From Luteipulveratus mongoliensis (GTDB lineage: Bacteria; Actinomycetota; Actinomycetes; Actinomycetales; Dermatophilaceae): a stretch of 64,000 bases of DNA. Location of the stretch: the NCBI RefSeq assembly GCF_001190945.1, contig NZ_CP011112.1, positions 2,666,001 to 2,730,000 of the forward strand, written 5' to 3'. The number at the start of each line of letters is the position of its first letter. The first letter of the stretch is position 1. Both the position numbers and the translations under genes were made by a program. A model generated the notes under the pieces. That model had not been told where the DNA came from, searched no databases, and saw nothing but the letters and a program-made list of their open reading frames with translations. Below, piece by piece: positions 1-7,940 of the stretch.

Positions 1-546
1 TCGCGGCGCGGATCGTTGCGCGGCATGGACTACCTGTCCGAGGACCGGGTCGAGATGCGCTACACCCTGCCGCTGGCTGAGATCGTGTTCGACTTCTTCG
101 ACGCGCTCAAGTCCAAGACCCGCGGATACGCCTCTCTCGACTACGAACCCGACGGTGAGCAGACCGCCGACCTGGTCAAGGTCGACATCCTCCTCCAGGG
201 CGACACGGTTGATGCCTTCAGCTCGATCGTGCACCGGGACAAGGCCTATGCCTACGGCACGATGATGGCGACCAAGCTCAAGGATCTGATTCCGCGGCAG
301 CAGTTCGAGGTGCCGATCCAGGCAGCCATCGGCGCGCGGATCATCGCCCGCGAAAACATCCGCGCCATCCGCAAGGACGTCCTCGCCAAGTGCTACGGCG
401 GCGACATCTCCCGTAAGCGCAAGCTGCTGGAGAAGCAGAAGGAAGGCAAGAAGCGGATGAAGATGGTCGGCTCCGTGGAGGTCCCGCAGGAGGCGTTCAT
501 CGCCGCCCTGTCGCAGGACGCCGGTTCTGAGAAGGCCAAGAAGTAG
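1..546 (+). CDS. lepA: Elongation factor 4 (LepA), C-terminal part
   Basis: The reading frame is open from the first base and ends at TAG 544-546, so only the last 181 or so codons are present. The start [20 protein letters not shown] and the basic tail rich in [16 protein letters not shown] are the elongation-factor-G-like domain V and the LepA-specific C-terminal domain, which contacts the ribosomal A/P-site tRNA. LepA is a membrane-associated translational GTPase that acts on stalled or misassembled ribosomes; its GTPase domain lies upstream of the window. The next gene starts on the base after the stop, so the two are probably co-transcribed. Family assignment is firm; nothing unusual is seen. 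Confidence 0.94.
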   Translation, partial: SRRGSLRGMDYLSEDRVEMRYTLPLAEIVFDFFDALKSKTRGYASLDYEPDGEQTADLVKVDILLQGDTVDAFSSIVHRDKAYAYGTMMATKLKDLIPRQQFEVPIQAAIGARIIARENIRAIRKDVLAKCYGGDISRKRKLLEKQKEGKKRMKMVGSVEVPQEAFIAALSQDAGSEKAKK

Positions 547-1323
547 GTGGGCCCGGCTGACCTGCCGGAGCACGAGCTGGCTCGGACCCGCTCGTTCACC
601 CGTCGCGGTGGCCGGATGCCGCAGCGGCACCGCCGGGCGTTCGCCGAGCACGGATCGACCTACGTGCTGGACGTTCCTCGGCAAGGCGTCGGTACGACGG
701 TGGTGCCGGGTTCGACCCTCGACCTTCCGTCGGTGTTCGGCCGGGTCGCACCGGTCGTCGTCGAGATCGGTTCCGGCTCGGGAGATGCGATCGTCTACGC
801 GGCGCAGCAGTCGCCGGAGCGCGACTTCGTGGCGCTCGAGGTCTGGCGCCCCGGGTTGGCCCAGACGATCGCCCAGGCAGTGCACGCCGGCGTACGCAAT
901 GTGCGTCTGGTGGAGGCGGATGCGGCGCAGGCGCTGCCGGAGCTGTTCGGTCCGGAGTCGATCTCTGAGCTGTGGACGTTCTTTCCCGATCCGTGGCCCA
1001 AGAGCAAGCACCACAAGCGGCGGCTGGTGACGCCTGAGTTCGCTGACAAGGTCTCCAAAGTCCTTGCGCCCCAGGGCGTCTGGCGCCTCGCGACGGATTG
1101 GGCCGACTACGCCTGGCAGATGCGCGATGTCATCGAGGGTTGCCCTGGTCTGCTCAATCCGTACGCCGGCAGGCTCGCCTGGCCGGGCGACGAGGACCGC
1201 GACCCGGAGGGTGGACGCGGCGGATTCGCGCCGCGGTTCGACGGGCGGGTCGAGACCCGCTTCGAGACCAAGGGTCTCCAGGTCGACCGGTTCGTGCGCG
1301 ACGTCGAGGCTCGCCGCGCCTGA
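547..1323 (+). CDS. trmB: tRNA (guanine-46-N7)-methyltransferase TrmB
   Basis: A 258-residue class I SAM-dependent methyltransferase that makes 7-methylguanosine at position 46 of the tRNA variable loop. Visible are the SAM motif I (VVEIGSGSGDA, residues 71-81) and the TrmB signature PDPWPKSKHHKRR at about 147-159, which holds the catalytic Asp and tRNA-binding basic residues. The chosen start is the GTG directly after the lepA stop codon, giving a zero-base gap. The N-terminal 30 residues are basic (RTRSFTRRGGRMPQRHRR), as is usual for actinobacterial TrmB. It ends 6 bases before the convergent acetyltransferase gene. Confidence 0.94.
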   Translation: MGPADLPEHELARTRSFTRRGGRMPQRHRRAFAEHGSTYVLDVPRQGVGTTVVPGSTLDLPSVFGRVAPVVVEIGSGSGDAIVYAAQQSPERDFVALEVWRPGLAQTIAQAVHAGVRNVRLVEADAAQALPELFGPESISELWTFFPDPWPKSKHHKRRLVTPEFADKVSKVLAPQGVWRLATDWADYAWQMRDVIEGCPGLLNPYAGRLAWPGDEDRDPEGGRGGFAPRFDGRVETRFETKGLQVDRFVRDVEARRA

Positions 1324-1329
1324 CCTGCG

Positions 1330-1857
1330 TCAGAGGTCCTTGCGGTAGCCGACGAAGTCCTTCGACGAACCTGCAGGTCGCTCCGCCTGCCCGGTGCCGA
1401 CGAAACCGCACTTCTCCAGCACACGCTGTGACGCCACGTTCGCCGTCGATGCGCGGGCGGCGACCGTCCCGACTCCACGCGTGCCTGCCACCTGGAGTGC
1501 TGCCTGCACGGCGCGAGTGGTCACGCCCTTGCCCTCGGCATGCTCCGCCACCCGGAAGCCCAGCTCGGTGCGCTCGGGCTGATCGATGTCGTACACATTG
1601 ACCCGCGCGACTACCTCGCCGCCCGAGTCCACCGCAACGAAGAACAGGCTCCGCGCGGAACGGTTCTCCTCCGCCAGCGCCGCCAGTCCGTGCTCGAACT
1701 GCTCGAAGTACTCGTCGCCCCGGTCGCTCACGTGACGGGCGAAGAACTCACGGTTCGCGCGCTCGAACCGCTCCAGCGCCTCGGCGTGGCCCATCTCGAC
1801 GAGCTCAAGTCGCAGGGGCGGCTCGCCCGGCACCTCCCAGGAGTCCACGGACGCCAT
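1330..1857 (-). CDS. GNAT acetyltransferase, RimJ/RimL type
   Basis: A 175-residue protein starting MASVDSWEVPGEPPLRLELV. The GNAT core is visible: a beta-strand segment SARSLFFVAVDSGGEVVARVNVYDI, then ELGFRVAEHAEGKGVTTRAV (acetyl-CoA pyrophosphate loop region), then ASTANVASQRVLEKCGF, typical of the RimJ/RimL branch that acetylates protein N-termini or small amines. The ATG overlaps the upstream gene's stop as TGATG (1857 shared), so translation is probably coupled to the Eis-like gene; a longer start at 1908 would run deep into that gene. The substrate cannot be told. Confidence 0.82.
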   Translation of the reverse strand: MASVDSWEVPGEPPLRLELVEMGHAEALERFERANREFFARHVSDRGDEYFEQFEHGLAALAEENRSARSLFFVAVDSGGEVVARVNVYDIDQPERTELGFRVAEHAEGKGVTTRAVQAALQVAGTRGVGTVAARASTANVASQRVLEKCGFVGTGQAERPAGSSKDFVGYRKDL

Positions 1858-3038
1858 CAGAAGTAGTCCCGAATGTGCACGCTCGGTCCGCTGAACACAG
1901 CATCCCAACGGTCATCGTCGTCCGTGGGGCCGGTCATGAAGCCGGCCCGCCGAAGGTCGGTGCACGAGTGTGACCCAGCGAAGCGCAACGCGAGTCCTCT
2001 TGCGGTGTAAGCGATCTCGGCCCTCTCGGCACGCTCGACATCGGCGCGACCGTCGCGAACTCGCAGCTGGTAGGCGCCGTCCTGCCCCGCCACGGGGAGC
2101 CCGTCGACCGCGAACCGCAGGTCGAGATCCAGCCAGGTCGGATAGCTGCGTGAGGTGAAGGTGCCTGCCACGTCGAGGATCGCGATGCCGTACGGGTTGG
2201 CCTGCTTGATGCTCCACGGATGGCTCGGGAGGACGATCTGGGCCAGGTCCGGCGTCGACATGGAGATGATCGTCGTCGGCGCGACCGTGGCGGATGTGCC
2301 GAGCGCGTGCAACAGCTGACGCAGGCCCTGATCGCTGAGCGCGATCAGGTCCTGGACCTCCACGACTCCGCTGTCGTGGTAGCCGTCGATGCGCGTCCAG
2401 AGCGCATATCCGGTGGGTGTGCCCTCGTCGTCGACCGCGATCGTCATGCCGGGGAAGGCCTTGGCCAGGTCCTCGTCGGTCGCCGGAAAGCTCGCGCCGT
2501 CGCGGGTCAGCGGGCCGTTGTGCGAGGAAGCCCAACGGTCGTAAAGGTCCCGGATGGTGGGGACGTCGGCGACCGAGCCCCGGCGTACGGCGCCTCCGGT
2601 GGTGCGGACCGCGGCCAGTGCGGCGGTCGGGACACTCAGCTCGTCATAGCTGCTGATGAGCTCATAGCCGAACCGGCGATAGATGCCTGGCGCCGTGGGA
2701 TAGAGCGTGCTGATCGTGACGCCTTCCTGGACCGCGTCGGCCAGCATGCGCTCGAACAGCGGTGTCAGCAAAGCGTTTCCGCGATGCTCCAAGGCGACTT
2801 TGACGCTCGCCACGCCACAGGTCGAGAACCGTGAGCCCCAGAACCACGAGTCGTAACGACGATCCATGACTGCGGCGACGACCCGGTCGTCGTGAGTCGC
2901 GACATAGGTACGCCATCCCGCAGCGTTGGGTGATCGCGGGGGAGTGTCCGGGAGGGGGTAGCCGAAGCTCTCGCTGCTCAGCTGCGCCAGCTCGGTTGCG
3001 TCGCGTTCGTCAGCCGCCCTGATCTCATATCCATGCAC
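1857..3038 (-). CDS. Eis-like N-acetyltransferase
   Basis: A 393-residue protein with the layout of the mycobacterial Eis family: an N-terminal GNAT domain (residues 1 to about 150, with ASVKVALEHRGNALLTPLFERM as the acetyl-CoA site), a second GNAT-like fold (about 150-285) and a C-terminal SCP2-like domain (about 290-393). Eis enzymes acetylate amino groups of aminoglycosides and of host or bacterial proteins and peptides; the C-terminal carboxylate of a terminal Phe acts as catalytic base, and this protein does end in DYF. Overall length matches Eis (about 400). It is divergent from the hotdog gene at 3082 and translationally coupled to the RimJ-like gene downstream. The true substrate is unknown; an aminoglycoside role is only a family possibility. 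Confidence 0.88.
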   Translation of the reverse strand: MHGYEIRAADERDATELAQLSSESFGYPLPDTPPRSPNAAGWRTYVATHDDRVVAAVMDRRYDSWFWGSRFSTCGVASVKVALEHRGNALLTPLFERMLADAVQEGVTISTLYPTAPGIYRRFGYELISSYDELSVPTAALAAVRTTGGAVRRGSVADVPTIRDLYDRWASSHNGPLTRDGASFPATDEDLAKAFPGMTIAVDDEGTPTGYALWTRIDGYHDSGVVEVQDLIALSDQGLRQLLHALGTSATVAPTTIISMSTPDLAQIVLPSHPWSIKQANPYGIAILDVAGTFTSRSYPTWLDLDLRFAVDGLPVAGQDGAYQLRVRDGRADVERAERAEIAYTARGLALRFAGSHSCTDLRRAGFMTGPTDDDDRWDAVFSGPSVHIRDYF

Positions 3039-3081
3039 GTTCCCGATCCTAGATAACCTACTCGTGAGTAATATGGCGGTT

Positions 3082-3555
3082 ATGACTTCGACCTACGGCC
3101 TGTACCGCAAGCTCGCCGACCGACCGCTGGGCAAGCAGGCATTCGGACTCGGCTACATGCTCAAGGCGCCCTACTTCGCGACCGTGCGTCCCAAGGTCAT
3201 CGAGATGGGTCCCAACCGAGGCGTCGTGCAGATCCGCAAGCGTCGTGCTGTGCAGAACCACATCGGTACCGTCCACGCGATCGCGGTCGCGAACGGCCTG
3301 GAGGCGGCGATGGGATTGCTCTGCGAGGCAACAACGCCACGCGGAATGCGCTGGCTGCCCAAGGGAATTCAGCTGGAATACGTGGCCAAGACGCCTAGCG
3401 ACGTGCGTTGCATCGCCGAGACCGACGCTGCCGACTGGGACAAGGAGCCCCCGTTCCAGGTCGACGTCCGCTGCAGCGCGACCCTGCCGGACGGGACCGA
3501 GGTCGTACGCGGTGTCATCCCGGTCTGGGTGACCGCGTCGAAGCCCGCTGGGTGA
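3082..3555 (+). CDS. DUF4442 hotdog-fold protein (PaaI/YiiD thioesterase-like)
   Basis: About 157 residues starting MTSTYGLYRKLADRPLGKQA. The sequence ...RNHIGT-like segment AVQNHIGTVHAIAVANGLEAAMGL is the hotdog helix and hydrophobic-pocket region of DUF4442, a family related to acyl-CoA thioesterases. No strong catalytic Asp/Glu can be assigned from sequence alone. In-frame earlier starts exist (GTG 3064, ATG 3073), but they would crowd the divergent promoter shared with the Eis-like gene, whose ATG is at 3038, so I take ATG 3082. Function is inferred at fold level only. Confidence 0.75.
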   Translation: MTSTYGLYRKLADRPLGKQAFGLGYMLKAPYFATVRPKVIEMGPNRGVVQIRKRRAVQNHIGTVHAIAVANGLEAAMGLLCEATTPRGMRWLPKGIQLEYVAKTPSDVRCIAETDAADWDKEPPFQVDVRCSATLPDGTEVVRGVIPVWVTASKPAG

Positions 3556-3567
3556 GCGCGAGTTGGC

Positions 3568-3586
3568 CGCGACCACAGAGGTCGCG
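3568..3586 (+). terminator. Hairpin after the DUF4442 gene
   Basis: A perfect 7-bp stem CGCGACC / GGTCGCG with a 5-base loop (ACAGA) lies 12 bases after the stop codon and just before the riboswitch. There is no U-tract, as is common for actinobacterial terminators, so assignment as a terminator is tentative. Confidence 0.45.
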
Positions 3587-3596
3587 TAAGGTCATC

Positions 3597-3690
3597 GGCT
3601 GAAAGGGAGTAGTCCCCAACGGCCGTATCGACACACTGACCTTCGGGTCCGGTACGGCAGGCCGCACCGCGGCGGACGAGACTTTCGACC
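3597..3690 (+). promoter_or_regulatory. Manganese riboswitch, yybP-ykoY class
   Basis: The segment has the yybP-ykoY hallmarks: GAAAGGGAGTAG at 3601-3612 (conserved 5' L1 side) and GACGAGACTTTC at 3675-3686 (conserved 3' side). P1 can form between GGCTGAAAG (3597-3605) and CTTTCGACC (3682-3690), 8 of 9 positions paired including one G-U. It precedes a UPF0016 transporter gene, a standard partner of this Mn2+-sensing RNA. In this class Mn2+ binding turns the downstream exporter on. Confidence 0.86.
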
Positions 3691-3727
3691 AGTTCATGAC
3701 CCCTAACAATGGGCGTACCTGGTCGAA
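3684..3727 (+). promoter_or_regulatory. Expression-platform hairpin of the Mn riboswitch
   Basis: TTCGACCAG (3684-3692) is the exact reverse complement of CTGGTCGAA (3719-3727). The 5' arm shares seven bases (3684-3690) with the P1 strand of the aptamer, so aptamer P1 and this hairpin cannot form together. That is the expected geometry of a switch; whether it works on transcription or translation cannot be told, since the arm ends about 35 bases before the ribosome binding site (GAGGAG near 3763). Confidence 0.55.
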
Positions 3728-3774
3728 GGACGTCCCCGGGCGGGTCCTCGGCCAGTGCGCCAGAGGAGCGCCCC

Positions 3775-4353
3775 GTGCAAGCCTTCCTGCTGAGTACAGC
3801 AGTCATCTTCGTCGCCGAGCTCGGTGACAAAAGCCAGCTCATGGCTATGACCTTCGCTGCGCGCTACAGCGTTCGACAGGTCCTCATCGGCATCACCGTC
3901 GCCACCGCCCTCGTGCACCTGGCCTCTGTCGCCATCGGAGCGTTTGTCGGCGACCGCTTCACCGAGAACCAGTGGATGATCTCGATCATCGCCGGGGTGG
4001 CCTTCCTGTTCTTCGGCCTGTGGACCCTCCGTGGTGACGAGCTCACCGAGGAAGAGGCCGACAAGGCGCGTCGCAGCACCGGCGCCGCGATGCTCGCGGT
4101 CGGCACCGCCTTCTTCCTCGCCGAGCTCGGCGACAAGACCATGCTCGCCACCATCACGCTGGCCACCCGCGAGGGCTGGTTCGGCACCTGGATCGGCAGC
4201 ACGCTGGGGATGGTCTTGGCGGATGCCCTGGCGATTGTCGTGGGGGCGTTGCTGGGCAAGCACCTGCCGGAGAAGGCGATCAGGTACGGCGCGGCCGCGC
4301 TGTTCGGGATCTTCGGGGTGCTGCTGCTGATCGAGGGTCTGACCTCGCGCTGA
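3775..4353 (+). CDS. UPF0016 (GDT1/TMEM165/MneA family) cation exporter
   Basis: A 192-residue membrane protein with six predicted helices in two homologous halves, each carrying the family signature E-L-G-D-K-(S/T): residues 15-20 and 117-122. The family exports Mn2+ or exchanges Ca2+/Mn2+ for H+; bacterial MneA is a manganese exporter. The acidic loop EEEADKARR (about 92-100) separates the halves. Start is GTG 3775, 6 bases after the GAGGAG ribosome binding site, rather than the upstream in-frame ATG at 3709, which lies inside the riboswitch expression platform. Control by the Mn2+ riboswitch directly upstream makes a manganese-detoxification role likely. Confidence 0.89.
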   Translation: MQAFLLSTAVIFVAELGDKSQLMAMTFAARYSVRQVLIGITVATALVHLASVAIGAFVGDRFTENQWMISIIAGVAFLFFGLWTLRGDELTEEEADKARRSTGAAMLAVGTAFFLAELGDKTMLATITLATREGWFGTWIGSTLGMVLADALAIVVGALLGKHLPEKAIRYGAAALFGIFGVLLLIEGLTSR

Positions 4354-4383
4354 GCGAGGCCGTACGCCCTCGGTGAGTAGCCG

Positions 4384-4401
4384 GGCTCTCGACGGAGAGC
4401 C
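4384..4401. terminator. Bidirectional terminator hairpin
   Basis: A perfect 7-bp stem GGCTCTC / GAGAGCC with a GACG loop sits between two convergent genes (UPF0016 ending 4353, secreted protein ending 4402). It can serve either strand; no U-tract. Confidence 0.6.
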
Positions 4402-5151
4402 TCAGCCCACCGTCCCGCGGGTCACGTGCACACCGGCGCCGACCGTGGTCACCTGGGTATCACCGTCACCGAGGCAGTCGCCGTATTCCTTGACCCACGT
4501 GGTGGTGCCAGACAGAGAGCCGGATGATGGTGCGCCGAACGTGACGTCGTAGCGTTGTTGGCGATCGCAGCTCGGTACGTCGTAGTACTCGATGAAACCC
4601 GACTGCGATGCCTTCAGATTGCCGGATCCGGCCGGCAGCTCGTACGTTCCGACCGGGGTCCGCTGTCCGTTGTTGGTGTCCACCACGGTGCCCGACCAGG
4701 TGTCCGTGCCGACTTGAGCGATCTCGACCCGGAACGTGTGTCCGTACACCGCATCGAACTCCACTCCGCAGCTGACGCCCGGGCCGCCGTCGGCGCCGTC
4801 CGAGCAGTGGGAGTCGGTGCTTGTCGTGCCGCTGATGAAGGAGGAGAAGACTCCTCGCAGGCGCTGGTGTCCGTTCGCATCCGGCCGCGGCTGCAGCCCT
4901 GCGTAGCCGATGTCGCTCTGCCCGGTGAACCCGTACTGCATCGCGAAGTAGGTTCCGGACACATGAGCGGTGCCGGTGTTCACGGTGATCGGGAAGTCGA
5001 GGGACGTCAGTCCTCCGCTGGGGGCCCCGCTGACGGACCACGCCAGGAGCTCGTTCCCACCGAAGGTCTGCGCCCGGGCTCCGGGTGCGGCGATGAAGGG
5101 GAGGAGTGCGGTCACAGCTGCAACCGCCGTACATGTCAACGCGCGTCTCAT
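4402..5151 (-). CDS. Secreted protein of unknown function
   Basis: A 249-residue protein beginning MRRALTCTAVAAVTALLPFI, a Sec signal peptide ending near the ARA-Q site at about residue 28. The start is set by the strong GAGGAG ribosome binding site 6-11 bases before ATG 5151; a longer open frame to 5274 has no such site. The mature part is rich in Gly, Ser, Thr and aromatic residues with several Cys (HCSDGADGGPGVSCG, PSCDRQQRYDV, YGDCLGDGD), suggesting a disulfide-stabilised beta-sandwich. I do not recognise a family and assign no function. It stands alone, convergent with the UPF0016 gene. Confidence 0.72.
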   Translation of the reverse strand: MRRALTCTAVAAVTALLPFIAAPGARAQTFGGNELLAWSVSGAPSGGLTSLDFPITVNTGTAHVSGTYFAMQYGFTGQSDIGYAGLQPRPDANGHQRLRGVFSSFISGTTSTDSHCSDGADGGPGVSCGVEFDAVYGHTFRVEIAQVGTDTWSGTVVDTNNGQRTPVGTYELPAGSGNLKASQSGFIEYYDVPSCDRQQRYDVTFGAPSSGSLSGTTTWVKEYGDCLGDGDTQVTTVGAGVHVTRGTVG

Positions 5152-5200
5152 CTGAATCTCCTCATTGAGATGTTGAGCTGAGCCGGCCGTCATGCTTGGC

Positions 5201-5268
5201 ACGTTTTCGAAACGTAGCAGCGCTGATGACCTCGTAGTGTCCATCGGTGCTCGAAATCTTTCGAAATC
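5201..5268. promoter_or_regulatory. Palindromic and direct-repeat elements upstream of the secreted protein
   Basis: ACGTTT-TCG-AAACGT (5201-5215) is a perfect inverted repeat with a 3-base spacer, about 50 bases upstream of the secreted protein's ATG. A direct repeat TCGAAATC-TT-TCGAAATC follows at 5251-5268. This is AT-richer than its surroundings and could hold operator sites; no regulator family is identified. Confidence 0.35.
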
Positions 5269-5329
5269 ATGCACGTTCAGTCACTCGCGAGTGTCTTCGC
5301 GCGAGCCGAGCGGGTGGCCGGGTCGTCGG

Positions 5330-6220
5330 TCAGGTGCGTGCGATGGCGACCAGGTCCGCGGCTGGGCCGTGCAGACGGCGCGGACCGCCCCAGACCGCGC
5401 GCAGCGAACGGTGCAGGTCGAGCCCGGTCATCGGGACCTCGCGCAGAGTCCCGGCGGCGAGTGCGTCGCTGACAGCCAGGCGGCTCAGCACAGCGGGTGC
5501 GGTGCCGGCCGCCACGCTGACACGTACGGCGGCGTTGCTCGGGAGCTCCAGTGCGGGAGGCGTGACGGCCCGCGGCGCCAGCGCCTCGTCGAGCGCGACG
5601 CGGGTGCCCGACCCGGCCTCCCGGGTGACGAGAGCGGTCGCGGCCAGTTCGTCAGGGGAGACCGGCTCGCGCCGCCCGGCCCAGGGGTGCGTGGGAGCCA
5701 CGACCAGGACCAGCTCGTCCTGAGCGACGACCGTGCTGTGGGTTCCGCGAGGTGCGCTCGGCCCCTCGACGAAACCCACGGTCGTACGGCCCGTGAGCAC
5801 GTGGTCGGCCACTTCAGCGGTGTTGTGCACGTGGACGGTGACCGACACCTCGGGATGGGTGGCGCGCAGCGCGCTGAGCCAGGCGGGCAGCAGGTGCTCA
5901 GCGACGGTCTGGCTGGCGGCGACCGTGAGGGTCGAGCCGGCACCCTCGGAGCGAAGCGTTGCAGCGCCCTCGGTCAGAGCGGTCGCCGCCGACAGCACCT
6001 GACGAGCCCAGTCCACGACGAGCAGGCCCTCCGGTGTCAGCGTGGAGCCCTGAGTGGAGCGGACGACGAGTGAGAGCCCGAGCTGGCGCTCCAGCCGAGC
6101 GACCGACCGAGATGCGTTGGGCTGGGCCATACCGCTGGCGCGAGCACCGGCGCTGAGGCTCCCGTGATCGGCCACGGCGGTCAGCAGCGCCAGCGCAGTC
6201 AGATCTGGCCAGGTCGACAT
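5330..6220 (-). CDS. LysR-family transcriptional regulator
   Basis: A 296-residue LysR regulator. The N-terminal winged helix-turn-helix is MSTWPDLTALALLTAVADHG through LERQLGLSLVVRSTQGSTLTPEG (residues 1 to about 70), followed by a periplasmic-binding-protein-like effector domain (about 90-290). It is divergent from the YeiH-like gene at 6240, the arrangement of YeiE/YeiH in enterobacteria, so it probably controls that transporter. ATG 6220 is chosen; an alternative ATG at 6241 would overlap the divergent gene's start by one or two bases. With 19 bases or less between the starts, the operator must overlap the coding ends. Conserved Ser/Arg effector contacts cannot be assigned to a ligand. 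Confidence 0.88.
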   Translation of the reverse strand: MSTWPDLTALALLTAVADHGSLSAGARASGMAQPNASRSVARLERQLGLSLVVRSTQGSTLTPEGLLVVDWARQVLSAATALTEGAATLRSEGAGSTLTVAASQTVAEHLLPAWLSALRATHPEVSVTVHVHNTAEVADHVLTGRTTVGFVEGPSAPRGTHSTVVAQDELVLVVAPTHPWAGRREPVSPDELAATALVTREAGSGTRVALDEALAPRAVTPPALELPSNAAVRVSVAAGTAPAVLSRLAVSDALAAGTLREVPMTGLDLHRSLRAVWGGPRRLHGPAADLVAIART

Positions 6221-6239
6221 ATGCGCAGGATATGCCCGC

Positions 6240-7313
6240 ATGGTCGACGAGGGGCTACCGGTGAGCACGCTGCCGTCCGAGTCTGGAGAGGTGACCACGA
6301 CGCAGACCCGCCGGCCGGTAGCCGCTCCGTCGCACACCGCGGGCGTGCCGCCTGGTCTCGGTCTGGCGGCGGGAGGCGCGCTGATCGCGTACGTCGTCAG
6401 CCGGCTCGTGCCGGTCGCGAGTCCACTGCTGATCGCGATCGTGCTCGGCGCTGCGGTGGCCGGTGCGGGTGGCGTGACTCCGCGACTGGCGCCCGGGCTG
6501 GCGTTCAGCAGCAAGCGTCTGCTGCGGGCCGGGATCGTGCTGCTGGGGCTGCATCTGTCGGTCCAGGACGTGTTCGGGCTCGGGCCAGGCATGCTCGTGG
6601 TGACGGTCGCCGTCGTCGCGCTTGGCATCGGCTCGGCGCTGTGGTTCGGTGCCCGGCTCGGGCTGACCTGGAACCAGCGTCTGCTGATCGCGTGCGGCTT
6701 CTCGATCTGTGGTGCGGCCGCGGTCGCCGCCACCGATGGCGTCATCGACGCGGACGAGGAGGAGGTCGTCACGTCGGTCGCGCTCGTCGTGGTGTTCGGG
6801 ACGGCGATGATTCCAGAGATCCCTTACCTCGCAATGCTGTTCGGGCTGAACGACCGTCAAGCGGGGCTGTGGGCGGGGACGTCCATCCACGAGGTCGCAC
6901 AGGTCGTCGCCGCTGGTGGCGCGATCGGCGGGGGAGCGCTGACGGTGGCCGTGGTCGCCAAGCTGGCGCGGGTGCTGATGCTCGCGCCCGTGATGGCTGC
7001 GGTCGGCTGGCACGAGCGGCAGGCCGGCCGAACGCCTGGTGACGGCACTCGTACGCCGCCTCTCATGCCCCTCTTCGTCGTCGGGTTCATCGCGATGGTC
7101 GCCTTGCGCAGCGTCGTGGTGCCGCCGCCCGTCGTGGTGGACGGACTCAACGTGGTGCAGACAACGCTGCTCGCGGCCGCGATGTTCGCGCTCGGGACCG
7201 GGGTGTCGTGGGGCGGGCTGCGCCGGGTCGGCTGGCGACCGCTGGCGCTCGGTGCCGTCACGACGGGTGTGGTCGCCTCGGTCGGTCTGGGCGGCGTGCT
7301 GCTGGTCGGCTGA
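6240..7313 (+). CDS. YeiH/UPF0324 family putative sulfate exporter
   Basis: A 357-residue inner-membrane protein with about ten hydrophobic helices. Family signatures are SICGAAAVAATDGVI and WAGTSIHEVAQVVAAGGAIG (half-helix re-entrant motifs of the UPF0324 family), plus the EIPYLAMLFGLNDRQAGLW segment. Homologues are annotated as putative sulfate or organosulfonate exporters, but direct biochemical proof is thin. The true start may be GTG 6261 rather than ATG 6240. It is regulated, by inference, by the divergent LysR gene. It ends one base from the convergent lipoprotein stop. Confidence 0.88.
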   Translation: MVDEGLPVSTLPSESGEVTTTQTRRPVAAPSHTAGVPPGLGLAAGGALIAYVVSRLVPVASPLLIAIVLGAAVAGAGGVTPRLAPGLAFSSKRLLRAGIVLLGLHLSVQDVFGLGPGMLVVTVAVVALGIGSALWFGARLGLTWNQRLLIACGFSICGAAAVAATDGVIDADEEEVVTSVALVVVFGTAMIPEIPYLAMLFGLNDRQAGLWAGTSIHEVAQVVAAGGAIGGGALTVAVVAKLARVLMLAPVMAAVGWHERQAGRTPGDGTRTPPLMPLFVVGFIAMVALRSVVVPPPVVVDGLNVVQTTLLAAAMFALGTGVSWGGLRRVGWRPLALGAVTTGVVASVGLGGVLLVG

Positions 7314-7940
7314 TCAGTGCCGCTCGGGCACAGCCCGCCAGCCGCTGATGGCGAAGGTTGAGCCCTGCACGATGTCGATGGGCAGGCTGTGCGCCGTCAG
7401 TGTGACCGGCGCCAGCGCACTGCCCTTGGTGGCGATCATCCGCAACGACTTCACCTGAGGTAGACCCGCGATGGCGCTCTCCCCGCGCCATGCCAGATAC
7501 ACCTGGGCTGACTTCCCGGGTGCGAGGCGGTGACGCTCGGCGGCGACCAGCTTGTCGTCCATCATCGGGACGCGAGGCAGCTGCTGGCCCTTGATGGCCC
7601 CGCCGTTCTCGTCGGCGAGCGCGAGCGTCGCGTGGCCGGTCAGCGTGCAGCGGACCGGGCCGACGTTGGTCGCCGTGATCACCATCTCGCGATAGCCCAT
7701 GGCGGCGTCGCTTCCTCCGGAGACGAGGCGCAGCTGAGAAGGCTGACACGGGCCGTTCGGGACAGGACTGCTCGCATCGGTGGGAATCCAGGTCGGCACG
7801 GGGACCGGACGCCTCGGCGCTGCGGGAGCCGGAGTAGTCGCCGGAGTGCTCGAGGACGGCGCATCGGCGATCTCGGACCCACACCCCGCCGTCACCAGGC
7901 CGGCCGCCGCCAGGAGGGCAACGGCCAGTCGGCGGCTCAC
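7314..7940 (-). CDS. DUF4232 lipoprotein
   Basis: A 208-residue protein with a short signal sequence and lipobox LVTAGC (Cys about residue 18), then a Ser/Thr/Pro/Ala-rich linker and a DUF4232 domain (CQPSQLRLVSGG... VRCTLTGHATLALADENGGAI), a beta-sandwich with a conserved disulfide found in actinobacterial exported proteins. The GTG start at 7940 overlaps the stop of the upstream DUF402 gene as GTGA, pointing to a two-gene operon. Likely anchored on the outer face of the membrane; no function is known for the domain. Confidence 0.8.
   Translation of the reverse strand: MSRRLAVALLAAAGLVTAGCGSEIADAPSSSTPATTPAPAAPRRPVPVPTWIPTDASSPVPNGPCQPSQLRLVSGGSDAAMGYREMVITATNVGPVRCTLTGHATLALADENGGAIKGQQLPRVPMMDDKLVAAERHRLAPGKSAQVYLAWRGESAIAGLPQVKSLRMIATKGSALAPVTLTAHSLPIDIVQGSTFAISGWRAVPERH

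Noticed and set aside
5330-6772. 480-residue version of the LysR protein
   Set aside because: The first 170 or so residues are Ser/Thr/Pro-rich antisense to the YeiH gene; the helix-turn-helix begins right after ATG 6220.
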